A DNA stretch of 64,000 bases. Origin: Dyadobacter chenwenxiniae (GTDB lineage: Bacteria; Bacteroidota; Bacteroidia; Cytophagales; Spirosomataceae). Below, one piece after another: positions 8,152 through 16,640 of the stretch (position 1 is its first letter; each line of letters opens with the position of its first letter). The position numbers and the translations under genes are program-made. Location: assembly GCF_022869785.1 (NCBI RefSeq), contig NZ_CP094997.1, positions 3,658,001-3,722,000 on the forward strand, written 5' to 3'. The notes beneath the pieces were generated by a model. It made no database searches. It was not told the origin of the DNA and saw only the letters and a list, made by a program, of their open reading frames with translations.

Positions 8152-8565
8152 ATGACCAAATCAGCAATTTTTCTTTTGTTTGTCACTACAATGTTTGCTT
8201 GCAAAAGCGCATCGGAGTTAAAGAGCGAGCAGTATTTTGTAGTAGGATATCAACTTTACACGACCTATTGCGCCAACTGCCATCAGGCCGATGGGAAAGG
8301 GATGTCTAATCTGTATCCACCATTAGCCAATTCCTCTATACTTAATGACAAGTCCGCCGTTGCCTGCATTATCAGAAATGGGATGAAAGGCACCATTCTC
8401 GTGAACGGAAAGGAATTTAACCGCCCTATGCCGGCAAATCCGAAGCTGACCGAAATTGAGATTGCTGAGCTGGTGACGTTTGTGCGTATGAAATGGGGAA
8501 AAGACAGCTTATATACGCCTATTGAAGCTGTTCAAACTGCATTAAAAAATTGCAAAGCATATTAA
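8152..8565 (+). CDS. Small c-type cytochrome lipoprotein
   Basis: 137 residues from the ATG at 8152. This start gives the lipoprotein signal TKSAIFLLFVTTMFAC (cysteine 17) and avoids overlap with SCO1; a longer in-frame start at 8116 would add 12 residues and overlap SCO1 by 20 nt. The heme motif is CANCH (residues 40-44) after YQLYTTY, and FNRPMPA carries the probable methionine ligand. The fold is a single class I cytochrome c domain anchored to a membrane lipid. It likely shuttles electrons to an oxidase or another acceptor. The stop TAA shares bases with the convergent lptC stop (TTAA at 8562-8565). Confidence 0.9.
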   Translation: MTKSAIFLLFVTTMFACKSASELKSEQYFVVGYQLYTTYCANCHQADGKGMSNLYPPLANSSILNDKSAVACIIRNGMKGTILVNGKEFNRPMPANPKLTEIEIAELVTFVRMKWGKDSLYTPIEAVQTALKNCKAY

Positions 8566-9143
8566 GGCGCGCCGCTAAACTTGTAGATGCCGGTCGCCTT
8601 CCGGAATTTGATCCTCGTAAAATCCTGCTCGGCGTCCATTCCAATGGCATTTGTTACTTCGGAAGTCCTTTTATTGATAACTGAAAGCGGTTTTTCAGTA
8701 AAAACTTTACGCGTTCTGGGGCTCCAATTCAACTCCGTTGTTTTAAGTAACTCCTCTGTTTCCGACTTCACGACCCGCACATTGCCTTTCACAATATAAA
8801 CATCCGCAGCTTTGTCATAATGTCCTGAATCAGAACGCAGCCGTGTTACAATAGTGCCTGTTGTATCGTAAAAATTAATGTTAATTGTGTCCGGAAAAAC
8901 TTGTGCTTCATTTTGATAAGCAAGCCTCCTTGGCGTTTTCATCACGACTTTCAGCTTACCCTGCTCGCTGTATTTTACCTCAACATCATTCACGACTTCG
9001 AGTGGGCCGGTGTATAATGCCCCCACCTTGTTTTGTTTGCCCTCGCAAGCCGCCAACAGCCAGGTGGCCAGCACAATAACATAAAAAGGAGATAAAAATT
9101 TATCTCCTTTAATTATATACTTGAAGATCAATGCAATACGCAT
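8562..9143 (-). CDS. lptC: LPS export protein LptC
   Basis: 193 residues. A hydrophobic N terminus ends in LLAAC (lipobox-like, about residue 33), so the protein is anchored by either a membrane segment or a lipid. The rest has the LptC beta-jellyroll pattern: NDVEVKYSEQGKLKVVMKTPR, INFYDTTGTIVTRLRSDSGHYD, YIVKGNVRVV and LLKTTELNWSPRTRKVFTEKP. LptC passes lipopolysaccharide from the LptBFG transporter to the periplasmic bridge. It lies 9 nt downstream of an outer-membrane barrel gene and coaX, an order seen in other Bacteroidota. It is also the last gene of that group. Confidence 0.9.
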   Translation of the reverse strand: MRIALIFKYIIKGDKFLSPFYVIVLATWLLAACEGKQNKVGALYTGPLEVVNDVEVKYSEQGKLKVVMKTPRRLAYQNEAQVFPDTININFYDTTGTIVTRLRSDSGHYDKAADVYIVKGNVRVVKSETEELLKTTELNWSPRTRKVFTEKPLSVINKRTSEVTNAIGMDAEQDFTRIKFRKATGIYKFSGAP

Positions 9144-9152
9144 ATCAGCTTT

Positions 9153-10472
9153 TTAATCAATTTTTTGTTTAACAAACCACCTTTCCAACAGTGTAACACC
9201 CAGCACAATGCGTCCGTAACGTTCGCGGATCATCCCGCCGCCTGTGTAACCCCTCTGACCACCGACGAGCGCAACGGATAGAAAGTTCTGGTAACCGCGA
9301 CCCATTGGAAATGTGAAGCCCAAGCTCACGCTTGCATCGTTCACATCTCTGTTTCCAATTGTATAAGGCGTTTTGCCATAACTGAAACCAACGCGGTATC
9401 TCACAAGGTCGAAATAATTAAGCGATGTAAATCTGGGAAGGTATTCAGCACCCACATTGATGCGTCCTACATCATTCAGACCATCGTTGGACTTTGCAAA
9501 GCTTCTGTATTTTGACCATTGCTGGTAACTGAAATCGGCAGAAAGGATCAGTTTAAACGGCCATTCCAAGCTTCCTCCTACTTGGAGCTGGTTAGGCGTT
9601 TTAAGACCTCCGCCAACCGCATTATCCAGCGTGTCGGGGTCAATGATGTTGAACGCATTGGACGTCACTTCGAAAGTGGTCGTCCGGTCTGCATTAATGG
9701 TCGTTCCGAAGCTGTAAGATGCACCCAGGTTCAGGTTCAGCTTGTTTTCTTTTTTGATGGGGATTCTTAATGCCGCACCAGCGCGAAAAGCAATGTCATT
9801 ATAGGTTGTTCTGTCATTTAAGCTCACAACAGCCTCATCTGAAAAGTCTGCGCCGCTTTCGAGAACAACTCTATCAACTAGGGAAACCTCTGTGGCTTTA
9901 CGTACATTGCCGAAGAAGTAAGAGCTTTCAAGTCCAAGGCTCAGGTATTTTGTAACCTGATAAGACGTTGTTAATGAGGCTTTGTTGATGCCACCTTTGC
10001 CGGTTGTGTTATATATTCCAACAAATTGCGTTCCCTGCACTTCGCGAACAGATGCGTTACTGTAATCAACAAATGTGTATGGTTTAAGGCTCACACCCAT
10101 GACCCAGCGCGGGCTGATCGGGAACGCAAGCGAAACATAAGCCAGGTTTCCACCCGCATTGGTTTGCTTTTTTGAACCGGAAACAACATCCTTATATTGT
10201 CCCACCAGACCGATATCAAGCGTGGTGAACCGATTACGGACCCAAAGCGCAGGATTGAGGTTATTGATCTGAAATCCGCTGCTGGTACTAACACCCGATT
10301 GCCCCATCCCTGTATTGTCAGAATAAGCATCTCCGTAAAACTCACCCATCCCCAGTGAAGAGTATGGAGAATTGCCCAGGCCTTGTGCTTTCAGCGCCGT
10401 ATTTAGGTATGTACAATTCCAAATGAGTGCAATTGCAAAAGTGAGTATTCTGAATCTACTGTAACGAGACAT
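9153..10472 (-). CDS. Outer membrane beta-barrel protein (FadL/PorV-like)
   Basis: 439 residues with a signal peptide ending near LNTALKAQ. The mature start GLGNSPYSSLGMGEFYGDAYSDNTGMGQSG resembles the small, glycine-rich first strands of FadL/PorV-type barrels. The rest shows alternating strands with aromatic girdles, such as FTTLDIGLVGQYKDV, LSLGLESSYFFGNV and RVGFSYGKTPYTIG, and a C terminus RIVLGVTLLERWFVKQKID. Function is unknown; in this neighbourhood it may help lipid or LPS handling. It overlaps the coaX start by 17 nt on the same strand and ends 9 nt before lptC, so the three are cotranscribed. Confidence 0.8.
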   Translation of the reverse strand: MSRYSRFRILTFAIALIWNCTYLNTALKAQGLGNSPYSSLGMGEFYGDAYSDNTGMGQSGVSTSSGFQINNLNPALWVRNRFTTLDIGLVGQYKDVVSGSKKQTNAGGNLAYVSLAFPISPRWVMGVSLKPYTFVDYSNASVREVQGTQFVGIYNTTGKGGINKASLTTSYQVTKYLSLGLESSYFFGNVRKATEVSLVDRVVLESGADFSDEAVVSLNDRTTYNDIAFRAGAALRIPIKKENKLNLNLGASYSFGTTINADRTTTFEVTSNAFNIIDPDTLDNAVGGGLKTPNQLQVGGSLEWPFKLILSADFSYQQWSKYRSFAKSNDGLNDVGRINVGAEYLPRFTSLNYFDLVRYRVGFSYGKTPYTIGNRDVNDASVSLGFTFPMGRGYQNFLSVALVGGQRGYTGGGMIRERYGRIVLGVTLLERWFVKQKID

Positions 10473-11178
10473 TATATGTTAAAATTCTGTTCAATCCTAT
10501 TAAAACCAATTCCGGCACCGCAAAGATGGGTGGTTTCAGGCTACTTTCAAAAAAAGCGGCATCTCCTCCACATAATAGTACGCGCAAATCCGGTGAATTG
10601 TGACGATACTGCTCAATAATTCCTTGTATTTCTGCCAAAACCCCGTTCATAACACCGCTCTGCATAGCGCTACGCGTGCTTTTCCCTATTAATGGAGGGC
10701 CAGGCTCGGGCTCTACCAGTGGAAGCCGCTTAGTGAACGAATGCATGGCATTAAATCGCATCTTCACACCCGGGGAAATCAATCCGCCCTGAAACACCGC
10801 ATTTTTATCTATCAGGTCATATGTAATGCATGTCCCCATATCAATCACAACCAAATCTTCACCGGGATACAGAAAATTAGCGCCTGCCGATGCTGCAATC
10901 CTGTCTGCGCCCAAAGTTTGAGGTGTATCGTAGTTCTTTGTGATCGGTAAAGGCGTTTCCGGCGTCAGCTCGAATGTTTTCAAAGACTTACCCAGCGCAT
11001 TCTCAAAATCAGCTGCGGTGTAACTCACGGATGAGAATAAAATGTACTCAGGGATTTCGGAGCGCACCGCTTCTATCAATTCGCTGAAAGTAAGCCGCGT
11101 CGTATATCGTAAGAGTTTCTCTTCCTGAAACCACCCAACTTTCGAATAGGTGTTCCCTGAGTCAATGACAATGTTCAT
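10456..11178 (-). CDS. coaX: Type III pantothenate kinase CoaX
   Basis: 240 residues. The acetate-kinase-like fold is marked by the phosphate motif IVIDSGNTYSKVGWF at the N terminus, TLGADRIAASAGA, and VIDMGTCITYDLID near residue 115, with the GGLISPGVKMR loop after it. Type III kinases phosphorylate pantothenate with ATP and need a monovalent cation; they are not inhibited by CoA. CoaBC (2871-4079) acts in the same pathway. It is the first gene of an operon with the barrel protein and lptC; the two overlap by 17 nt. The gene's start faces the rho promoter region across 490 nt. Confidence 0.95.
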   Translation of the reverse strand: MNIVIDSGNTYSKVGWFQEEKLLRYTTRLTFSELIEAVRSEIPEYILFSSVSYTAADFENALGKSLKTFELTPETPLPITKNYDTPQTLGADRIAASAGANFLYPGEDLVVIDMGTCITYDLIDKNAVFQGGLISPGVKMRFNAMHSFTKRLPLVEPEPGPPLIGKSTRSAMQSGVMNGVLAEIQGIIEQYRHNSPDLRVLLCGGDAAFFESSLKPPIFAVPELVLIGLNRILTYNVSLQ

Positions 11179-11330
11179 AATTTTGCAAAAGTCCTACATT
11201 TGAGGCACAAAAACTAACGCTTTTAAAAGACCCGTCTGTGTTTTGTACATTCATTATCAGGCCTTAAAGATTTGCATTCGAGTGTATAGGCCATATATTT
11301 ATCATTTTTAAATCTTTATCAAATTTTTAT

Positions 11331-11361
11331 TTTGAGATTGAAAAGATTTTCTTTACCTTCG
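11331..11361 (+). promoter_or_regulatory. Promoter of the rho operon
   Basis: TTTG at 11331-11334 and TACCTTCG at 11354-11361 are separated by 19 nt, close to the Bacteroidota consensus. Transcription would start near 11368, giving a 5' leader of about 300 nt before the rho ATG at 11669. No other better match was found in the 490-nt gap. Confidence 0.55.
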
Positions 11362-11367
11362 TCGCTA

Positions 11368-11668
11368 TAAGTCCAGTATCGACTTCTAAATCCAAATTCC
11401 ATCTCGCGATAACTCTCAACGTTGTCGAGGTTTTAAAAATCTTGCAGATTTACTGTCTTTACTTCCTTTATTTAATTGCTAACTTTCAGAGTAAATCCAA
11501 TAAAGTTTTTCAGCTTGTAAAGTCGCCACCCGGGCTTATACAAAAGATATTTTTTCAATATTAATGACCATCACGTCACTTCGAGATATGCTTCTCGGCT
11601 TTTGTCCAAAAAAATTCAAAACTTTAATATCCATTTGGTAAAGTGTTACTTTACTTTCCCTTGTCTGT
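11368..11668 (+). other. Long untranslated leader of rho
   Basis: About 300 nt without a convincing gene. The sequence is T- and C-rich (runs such as CTTTACTTCCTTTATTT near 11457) with few G residues between 11380 and 11520, the kind of unstructured, C-containing RNA that Rho can load on. This would suit feedback termination of rho, as known for rho in other bacteria. No clear hairpin terminator was found. The leader role is inference. Confidence 0.35.
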
Positions 11669-13576
11669 ATGCCTACAATTGATGAATTGAACATTAAGCT
11701 TTTATCAGAGCTTAAAGAAATAGCTGGCAACCTTGGTGTTGCGGATTATGCTAAACTCCCTAAGAAAGAATTGATTAACAGAATCCTGCTTAAACAGGAA
11801 CCTGTACCGGCTACCGAAGCATCCACAGCTTCCGAGCCCGTTAACAATACACCGGAGGCAGCCCCGGTTGATCCGACGGCCTCAGATTCGGATGGTTATA
11901 ACTCCGACGAGCCAAAGAAAAAAAGAGCACGAAGGCCAGCCGAGAACGCTGCCGGGGATACGATGAAACCTGCGAACAACAGGCCGGCAAATGCAAATAA
12001 CAGGTCGGCAAGAATGAAAAAAGACAGTGCATCGCAAGTTCCTTCACCTGCTCCCCTATTTGATACTTCCCTGAGAAATCAGCGTCCCGATATAAATGAC
12101 CGACCAAAGAATTTGGATATCCGTGAAGAAGCGGATTCTGACAGCGATACGCTGAATGATTTGGGCAAAGAAGAAATTGTGAGTCAACCCGAGGAAGTTA
12201 CGCCTGTAAATGAGGAAGTTGCTCAGGAAAAACATGAAACAACCATTGAAGAAGCTGCTGCGATTGCGAAAGAAGAAAAGCAAAACCGCCAGCCGAACCA
12301 ACAAAATCAGCCTAACGAAGGAAACGACCGTCAATCGCAGCAACCTCAACAGCCTAACGAAGCAAACGACCGCCAATCGCAGCAACCTCAACAGCCTGCC
12401 CACCGCGACGATCCGTCTTCGAAAATTAAGCGCAATTACAACAACTACGTTAGAGAGTTTGACGGACTGATCGTTAACGAAGGTGTCCTTGAAATTATGC
12501 AGGACGGCGGCTACGGTTTCCTTCGCTCGGCAGATTACAATTACCTGGCTAGTCCTGATGATATATACGTTTCGCCTTCTCAGATCAAGCTTTTTGGTTT
12601 GAAAACCGGTGATACCGTGCGGGGACAGATTCGCCCGCCGAAAGAAGGTGAAAAATATTTTGCGTTGCTTCGTGTTGAAACAGTTAACGGTAAGACAACA
12701 GAGGAGATCAGGGATCGTATTCCTTTCGAATATCTTACGCCGCTTTTCCCGGAAGAATGTTTAAAACTAAGCTCACGTCCTGATCAATATTCTACAAGGA
12801 TCCTCGATCTGTTTGCTCCGATCGGAAAAGGGCAGCGCGGAATGATCGTTGCGCAGCCCAAAACAGGTAAAACTGTTTTGTTAAAAGAAATTGCAAACGC
12901 CATCACGCGCAACCATCCGGAAGTTTTCCTTTTGATCCTGCTGATCGACGAACGTCCGGAAGAGGTTACGGATATGCAGCGCAGCGTGAGAGCTGAGGTG
13001 ATTGCTTCTACATTTGATGAGCAGGCAGACCGTCACGTGAAAGTTGCGAGCATTGTTTTGGAAAAAGCCAAAAGAATGGTTGAATGTGGTCATGACGTGG
13101 TTATCCTGCTGGATTCTATCACGCGTCTTGCCCGTGCATATAACACAGTGGTTCCTTCATCCGGTAAAATCCTTTCAGGTGGTGTGGATGCCAATGCATT
13201 GCATAAGCCAAAGAGATTCTTTGGAGCGGCGAGAAATGTTGAAAATGGCGGATCACTGACGATTATTGCCACGGCGCTGATTGATACAGGTTCTAAAATG
13301 GACGAAGTAATCTTTGAAGAGTTCAAAGGAACGGGTAACATGGAATTGCAGCTGGATCGCAAGCTTTCCAACAAACGTGTATTCCCCGCTATCGATGTGA
13401 TGGCATCGGGTACGCGTCGTGAAGATTTGCTTTTGGATAAAGAAACATTGAAAAAAGTGTGGATCCTTAGAAAACACATGTCCGACATGAATGCTATGGA
13501 ATCTATGGACTTCTTGCTTGAACATATGAAAGGCACCAGAAGCAACGAGGAATTCCTGATCTCCATGAACCGCTAA
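11669..13576 (+). CDS. rho: Transcription termination factor Rho with long disordered insertion
   Basis: 635 residues, about 215 longer than E. coli Rho. Residues ~1-45 are the Rho N-terminal helical domain (ELNIKLLSELKEIAGNLGV). Residues ~45-255 are a low-complexity insertion rich in P, N, Q, E, D and K, including a 14-residue tandem repeat (QPNE-A/G-NDRQSQQPQ). The RNA-binding OB domain follows (~260-345, with DGGYGFLRSADYNY), then the ATPase: GKGQRGMIVAQPKTGKT (P-loop near 400), LLIDERPEEVTDM, and LDSITRLARAYN. Rho is the ring-shaped helicase that ends transcription. Long disordered insertions in Bacteroidota Rho have been linked to phase separation in Bacteroides. An HhH gene starts 2 nt after the stop. 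Confidence 0.97.
   Translation: MPTIDELNIKLLSELKEIAGNLGVADYAKLPKKELINRILLKQEPVPATEASTASEPVNNTPEAAPVDPTASDSDGYNSDEPKKKRARRPAENAAGDTMKPANNRPANANNRSARMKKDSASQVPSPAPLFDTSLRNQRPDINDRPKNLDIREEADSDSDTLNDLGKEEIVSQPEEVTPVNEEVAQEKHETTIEEAAAIAKEEKQNRQPNQQNQPNEGNDRQSQQPQQPNEANDRQSQQPQQPAHRDDPSSKIKRNYNNYVREFDGLIVNEGVLEIMQDGGYGFLRSADYNYLASPDDIYVSPSQIKLFGLKTGDTVRGQIRPPKEGEKYFALLRVETVNGKTTEEIRDRIPFEYLTPLFPEECLKLSSRPDQYSTRILDLFAPIGKGQRGMIVAQPKTGKTVLLKEIANAITRNHPEVFLLILLIDERPEEVTDMQRSVRAEVIASTFDEQADRHVKVASIVLEKAKRMVECGHDVVILLDSITRLARAYNTVVPSSGKILSGGVDANALHKPKRFFGAARNVENGGSLTIIATALIDTGSKMDEVIFEEFKGTGNMELQLDRKLSNKRVFPAIDVMASGTRREDLLLDKETLKKVWILRKHMSDMNAMESMDFLLEHMKGTRSNEEFLISMNR
12308..12391 (+). repeat. 42-bp tandem repeat inside rho
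   Basis: Two 42-bp units (12308-12349 and 12350-12391) start CAGCCTAACGAAG and differ at only two positions; a third partial unit begins at 12392. Each encodes QPNE(G/A)NDRQSQQPQ within the disordered insertion, keeping the frame. Such a repeat could change copy number by slippage without breaking the gene. Confidence 0.9.
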
Positions 13577-13578
13577 GC

Positions 13579-13839
13579 ATGCAGCTAATGGAAGATTTGA
13601 AGATTATTGAAGGGATCGGGCCGAAAATTGAAGAATTGCTCAATCGGGAAGGCATTCGTACCATTGAACAGCTAGCAGACACTTCCATTATCAGGATCGC
13701 GGCTATTTTGAAAAAAGCCGGTCCACGGTTTCAGATCCAAAACCCGACTTCCTGGCCAAAGCAAGCATTGCTGGCCAGGGACCAGAAATGGGATGAACTG
13801 GAACAACTTAAAAGATTGATTCTGTCAGGCAAAGAATAA
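13579..13839 (+). CDS. Small helix-hairpin-helix protein
   Basis: 86 residues. The N-terminal half carries a helix-hairpin-helix pattern LKIIEGIGPKIEELLNREGIRTIEQLADT (about residues 7-35), the type that contacts DNA backbone non-specifically, as in the predicted 5' nuclease-like (H3TH) small proteins. The C-terminal half, with TSWPKQALLARDQKWDELEQLKRL, is basic and helical and matches small stand-alone relatives in Bacteroidota. It starts 2 nt after the rho stop and ends before a hairpin terminator, so it is cotranscribed with rho. A DNA- or RNA-binding role is likely; no catalytic residues are evident. The ATG at 13579 or the in-frame one at 13588 could be used. Confidence 0.8.
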   Translation: MQLMEDLKIIEGIGPKIEELLNREGIRTIEQLADTSIIRIAAILKKAGPRFQIQNPTSWPKQALLARDQKWDELEQLKRLILSGKE

Positions 13840-13859
13840 TCCTGACTTACCATATAAAG

Positions 13860-13893
13860 AAAGCCCGCTAACCGAATATTAGCGGGCTTTTTT
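13860..13893 (+). terminator. Hairpin terminator of the rho operon
   Basis: A perfect 11-bp stem AAAGCCCGCTA (13860-13870) with TAGCGGGCTTT (13880-13890), a 9-nt loop and six T residues at 13888-13893. Confidence 0.85.
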
Positions 13894-13900
13894 GTGCGAT

Positions 13901-13933
13901 AGACTTACCAAGTCTTGAAGACTTGGTAAGTCT
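13901..13933. repeat. 33-bp near-perfect palindrome between convergent genes
   Basis: AGACTTACCAAGTCTT (13901-13916) and its exact complement AAGACTTGGTAAGTCT (13918-13933) flank a single G. It lies directly after the rho operon terminator and before the convergent htpG stop. There is no long T tract, so it is more like an interspersed palindromic (REP-like) element than a terminator. No second copy was found by eye in this window. Confidence 0.75.
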
Positions 13934-13947
13934 AGTCTGGTTACAGC

Positions 13948-15786
13948 TTACAAAGTCGAGACGGTGCGCTGAATAAATTGCGTCAAATCGCTTCCTGAAA
14001 GCAAACCTTGCGAAAGCAATGCAAGATCAAAAACCTGCTTGGCAAGCGATTTCTGCTCCTCTTCGTTTTCAGTTTGCAACACGCGGCTAATTACCGGGTG
14101 ATTGGAATTAAGCGAAACGGTATACATTAATGGCATGTCACCAAACATCGAACGCTGTCCCGAAGTCGCCTGCATGTCCGTCATACGACGCATAAACTCA
14201 GGAAATGTGATCACAACAGGCAATTCGTCCACCGGCATCGCTTCTACCTGAACGTGAGCGCTCTTGCTTCCGGCCACTTCCTCAAAAATCTTCTTCACTT
14301 TATCCTGGTCATCGCTGGAAAGAATACTTTCTAATGTTACATCCTTTTCAACCAGTTTGTCAAGCGTATCCGCATCCACACGTTTCACATTCACTTTTTC
14401 AAGTTTCTGTTCAAGCGCATTGATAAAATGTGAATCAATGATCGTGGTGAAAGTCAGGACGTCATAGCTGCGTTTCTTGGCCGACTGGATAAATGCATCC
14501 TGCTTTTTCTCATCCGTTGTATAAAGCCAAACCTGGGTGTCGTTTTTGTCTGTCTGGTTGCCTTTCACATGCTCGCGATATTCCTCAAATGTGAAGAACT
14601 TGCCTTCCGTATTTTTCAACAGGCAGAAATCCTTCGCTTTTTCATAGAATTTATCGTCGCTGATGATGCCATATTTTACAAAAAGGCCGATATCATCAAA
14701 CTTCTTCTCAAAACCCTCGCGGTCGTTCTTAAAGATCTCAGAAAGCTTATCCGCCACTTTACGGGTGATATAGCCATTGATTTTCTTCACATTACCATCC
14801 GCTTGCAGGTAACTTCTCGACACGTTCAACGGAATATCCGGCGAGTCGATTACACCGTGGAGTAATTGAAGGAAATCGGGAACAATGTCTTTTACTTCAT
14901 CCGTAATGAACACCTGACGGCTGTAAAGCTGGATTTTTTCGCGCTGTCCCTGAAAATCATTTTTCAATTTAGGGAAATACAAAACCCCTGTCAGGTTGAA
15001 CGGATAATCCACATTCAAATGGATCCAGAAAAGCGGATCTTCACTGAACGGATAAAGCTCTTTATAAAATGCCAGATAATCCTCGTCTTTCAGGTCAGCA
15101 GGATTTTTTGTCCAGATCGGATTCGGGTTGTTGATTACCTTTTCTTCGAACTCAATTTCAATCGGAAGAAACTTACCATATTTTTCAAGGATGCCACGCA
15201 AACGGTGTTCGTCCAGAAACTCCTCAGAATCAGCAGCAATGTGCAGGATAATATCCGAACCGCGCTCTGCTTTCTCCGCCGGACCCAATTCAAATTCCGT
15301 AGAGCCATCGCATTCCCAGCGAACAGCTTCCGCGCCTTCCTTGTAAGATTTTGTAATGATCTCTACATTTTCCGCAACCATATAGGCAGAGTAAAAACCA
15401 AGTCCAAAGTGACCGATTATGCCTTTGTCGCCTTTTCCGTCCTCACCTTTGTCTTTGTATTTTTCTACAAATTCAGTGGCACCGGAGAATGCAATCTGGT
15501 TGATATATTTTTTGATCTCGTCAGCAGTCATACCAATCCCATTGTCGCTGATCGTAATGGTTTTGGCCTCCTTATCAAGCTTTACAACCACTTTAAGGTC
15601 GCCCAGCTCTCCGTTGAATTCGCCGTAAGAAGCCAGTTTTTTGATTTTCTGAGAGGCGTCAACTGCATTGGATACTAATTCTCGTAAAAATATTTCGTGG
15701 TCCGAATAAAGGAATTTTTTGATGATCGGAAATATGTTCTCGGTATGAATGCTTAGGTTTCCTTTTTCCTGAATCACTGATTCCAT
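13948..15786 (-). CDS. htpG: Hsp90-family molecular chaperone HtpG
   Basis: 612 residues from the ATG at 15786, which gives the standard HtpG N terminus (MESVIQEKGNLSIHTENIF); an in-frame ATG at 15852 would add 22 atypical residues. The GHKL ATPase domain shows LRELVSNAVDASQKI with the catalytic glutamate and asparagine, TISDNGIGMTADEI, and GHFGLGFYSAYMV. The middle domain and the C-terminal dimerisation part follow (ending LTQFIQRTVSTL). HtpG is the ATP-driven chaperone for client-protein folding and stress survival. Both neighbours are transcribed toward or away from it, so it is a single-gene unit. Confidence 0.97.
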   Translation of the reverse strand: MESVIQEKGNLSIHTENIFPIIKKFLYSDHEIFLRELVSNAVDASQKIKKLASYGEFNGELGDLKVVVKLDKEAKTITISDNGIGMTADEIKKYINQIAFSGATEFVEKYKDKGEDGKGDKGIIGHFGLGFYSAYMVAENVEIITKSYKEGAEAVRWECDGSTEFELGPAEKAERGSDIILHIAADSEEFLDEHRLRGILEKYGKFLPIEIEFEEKVINNPNPIWTKNPADLKDEDYLAFYKELYPFSEDPLFWIHLNVDYPFNLTGVLYFPKLKNDFQGQREKIQLYSRQVFITDEVKDIVPDFLQLLHGVIDSPDIPLNVSRSYLQADGNVKKINGYITRKVADKLSEIFKNDREGFEKKFDDIGLFVKYGIISDDKFYEKAKDFCLLKNTEGKFFTFEEYREHVKGNQTDKNDTQVWLYTTDEKKQDAFIQSAKKRSYDVLTFTTIIDSHFINALEQKLEKVNVKRVDADTLDKLVEKDVTLESILSSDDQDKVKKIFEEVAGSKSAHVQVEAMPVDELPVVITFPEFMRRMTDMQATSGQRSMFGDMPLMYTVSLNSNHPVISRVLQTENEEEQKSLAKQVFDLALLSQGLLSGSDLTQFIQRTVSTL

Positions 15787-16027
15787 AGTTATGCCGTTTT
15801 TGTTTATATTATTGAAGAAATTGTTTTTTCTACTCTGCAATACCGAACTCAAATATGCGTTCCAAATACAGTTAAAAGCGGTTTGGCTGACAGATTGTCA
15901 GGAATGCTAAATCAATTGCATAAAATCAAGGGGTTGGTAACTGACTGGCTTTTTTCTTAATATTGCGATCTGTAAACAACTCAACTAAAATCATCCAAAC
16001 CGTTCATTCAGAACACCAATTAGTAAC

Positions 16028-16579
16028 ATGAATCTTATTAAAAAACTTTTTGCAGGCGTATTTTTATTGAGCGCAGTATCAGCCTGCACCACAATGAATT
16101 CCGTCCCTCTCTCTAATTATACAGTGTTTACGGAAGATCTTCGCCGCGACCTGGAATCAGCAAATATTGAGATAGCCAAAGTCCAGTTTTTCAACGACAA
16201 GGCCATCAACATTCGCAGAGAAGTTTCCGATCCGAACGACATTAAAGTCAATCCTGAAGGACAGATCACAATGAGCAATGGCAAGAGCATTCAAACCATT
16301 AATGTGCTTCCGTTTACGCCAGGTGTGGCACTGAGCTCGGATAATGGCGTTATCCACGTTTCATGGGATGATACGCAACAGGATACCAAAGGAATGAAGT
16401 TCAATTTGAGCGGACAGAATTATTTTCTGGATGTGCTGCCAAACAATAAGTTTGACTACAAAGAACGCACATTCGATTTGCAAGGCGGAAACGGCGCCCG
16501 TTTATTTGTGAAGAAAGACCTATTGAAACAGGTTAAAAATTCAAGAGAAACTTTGAAAGGCCGCAAAGTAGGTCAGTGA
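16028..16579 (+). CDS. Lipoprotein of unknown function
   Basis: 183 residues with a clear lipoprotein signal (LIKKLFAGVFLLSAVSAC, cysteine 20). The mature part mixes strands: SNYTVFTEDLRRDLESANIEIAKVQFFNDKAINI at the start, then QINVLPFTPGVALSSDNGVIHVSWDD, YFLDVLPNNKFDYKERTFDLQ and a basic C terminus (VKNSRETLKGRKVGQ). No family was recognised. It is probably a small membrane-attached beta protein. It stands alone between htpG (divergent) and an orphan sensor (convergent), with a shared bidirectional terminator. Nothing points to a specific role. Confidence 0.8.
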   Translation: MNLIKKLFAGVFLLSAVSACTTMNSVPLSNYTVFTEDLRRDLESANIEIAKVQFFNDKAINIRREVSDPNDIKVNPEGQITMSNGKSIQTINVLPFTPGVALSSDNGVIHVSWDDTQQDTKGMKFNLSGQNYFLDVLPNNKFDYKERTFDLQGGNGARLFVKKDLLKQVKNSRETLKGRKVGQ

Positions 16580-16592
16580 CATATTTATCAAC

Positions 16593-16630
16593 AACGCAAA
16601 AAGGTCAGGAAATCCTGACCTTTTTGCGTT
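16593..16630. terminator. Bidirectional hairpin terminator
   Basis: A perfect 18-bp stem: AACGCAAAAAGGTCAGGA (16593-16610) pairs with TCCTGACCTTTTTGCGTT (16613-16630) around a 2-nt AA step. It lies between two convergent genes, with A/T tracts on both sides of the stem, so it can serve both. Confidence 0.85.
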
Positions 16631-16640
16631 TAATGTCGTT

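Noticed and set aside
14866..15678. 270-residue forward frame inside htpG
   Set aside because: Antisense shadow of htpG; hydrophobic composition results from the complement of a charged coding strand.
15787..15852. Longer htpG N terminus
   Set aside because: The added 22 residues do not fit HtpG; the ATG at 15786 gives the standard start.
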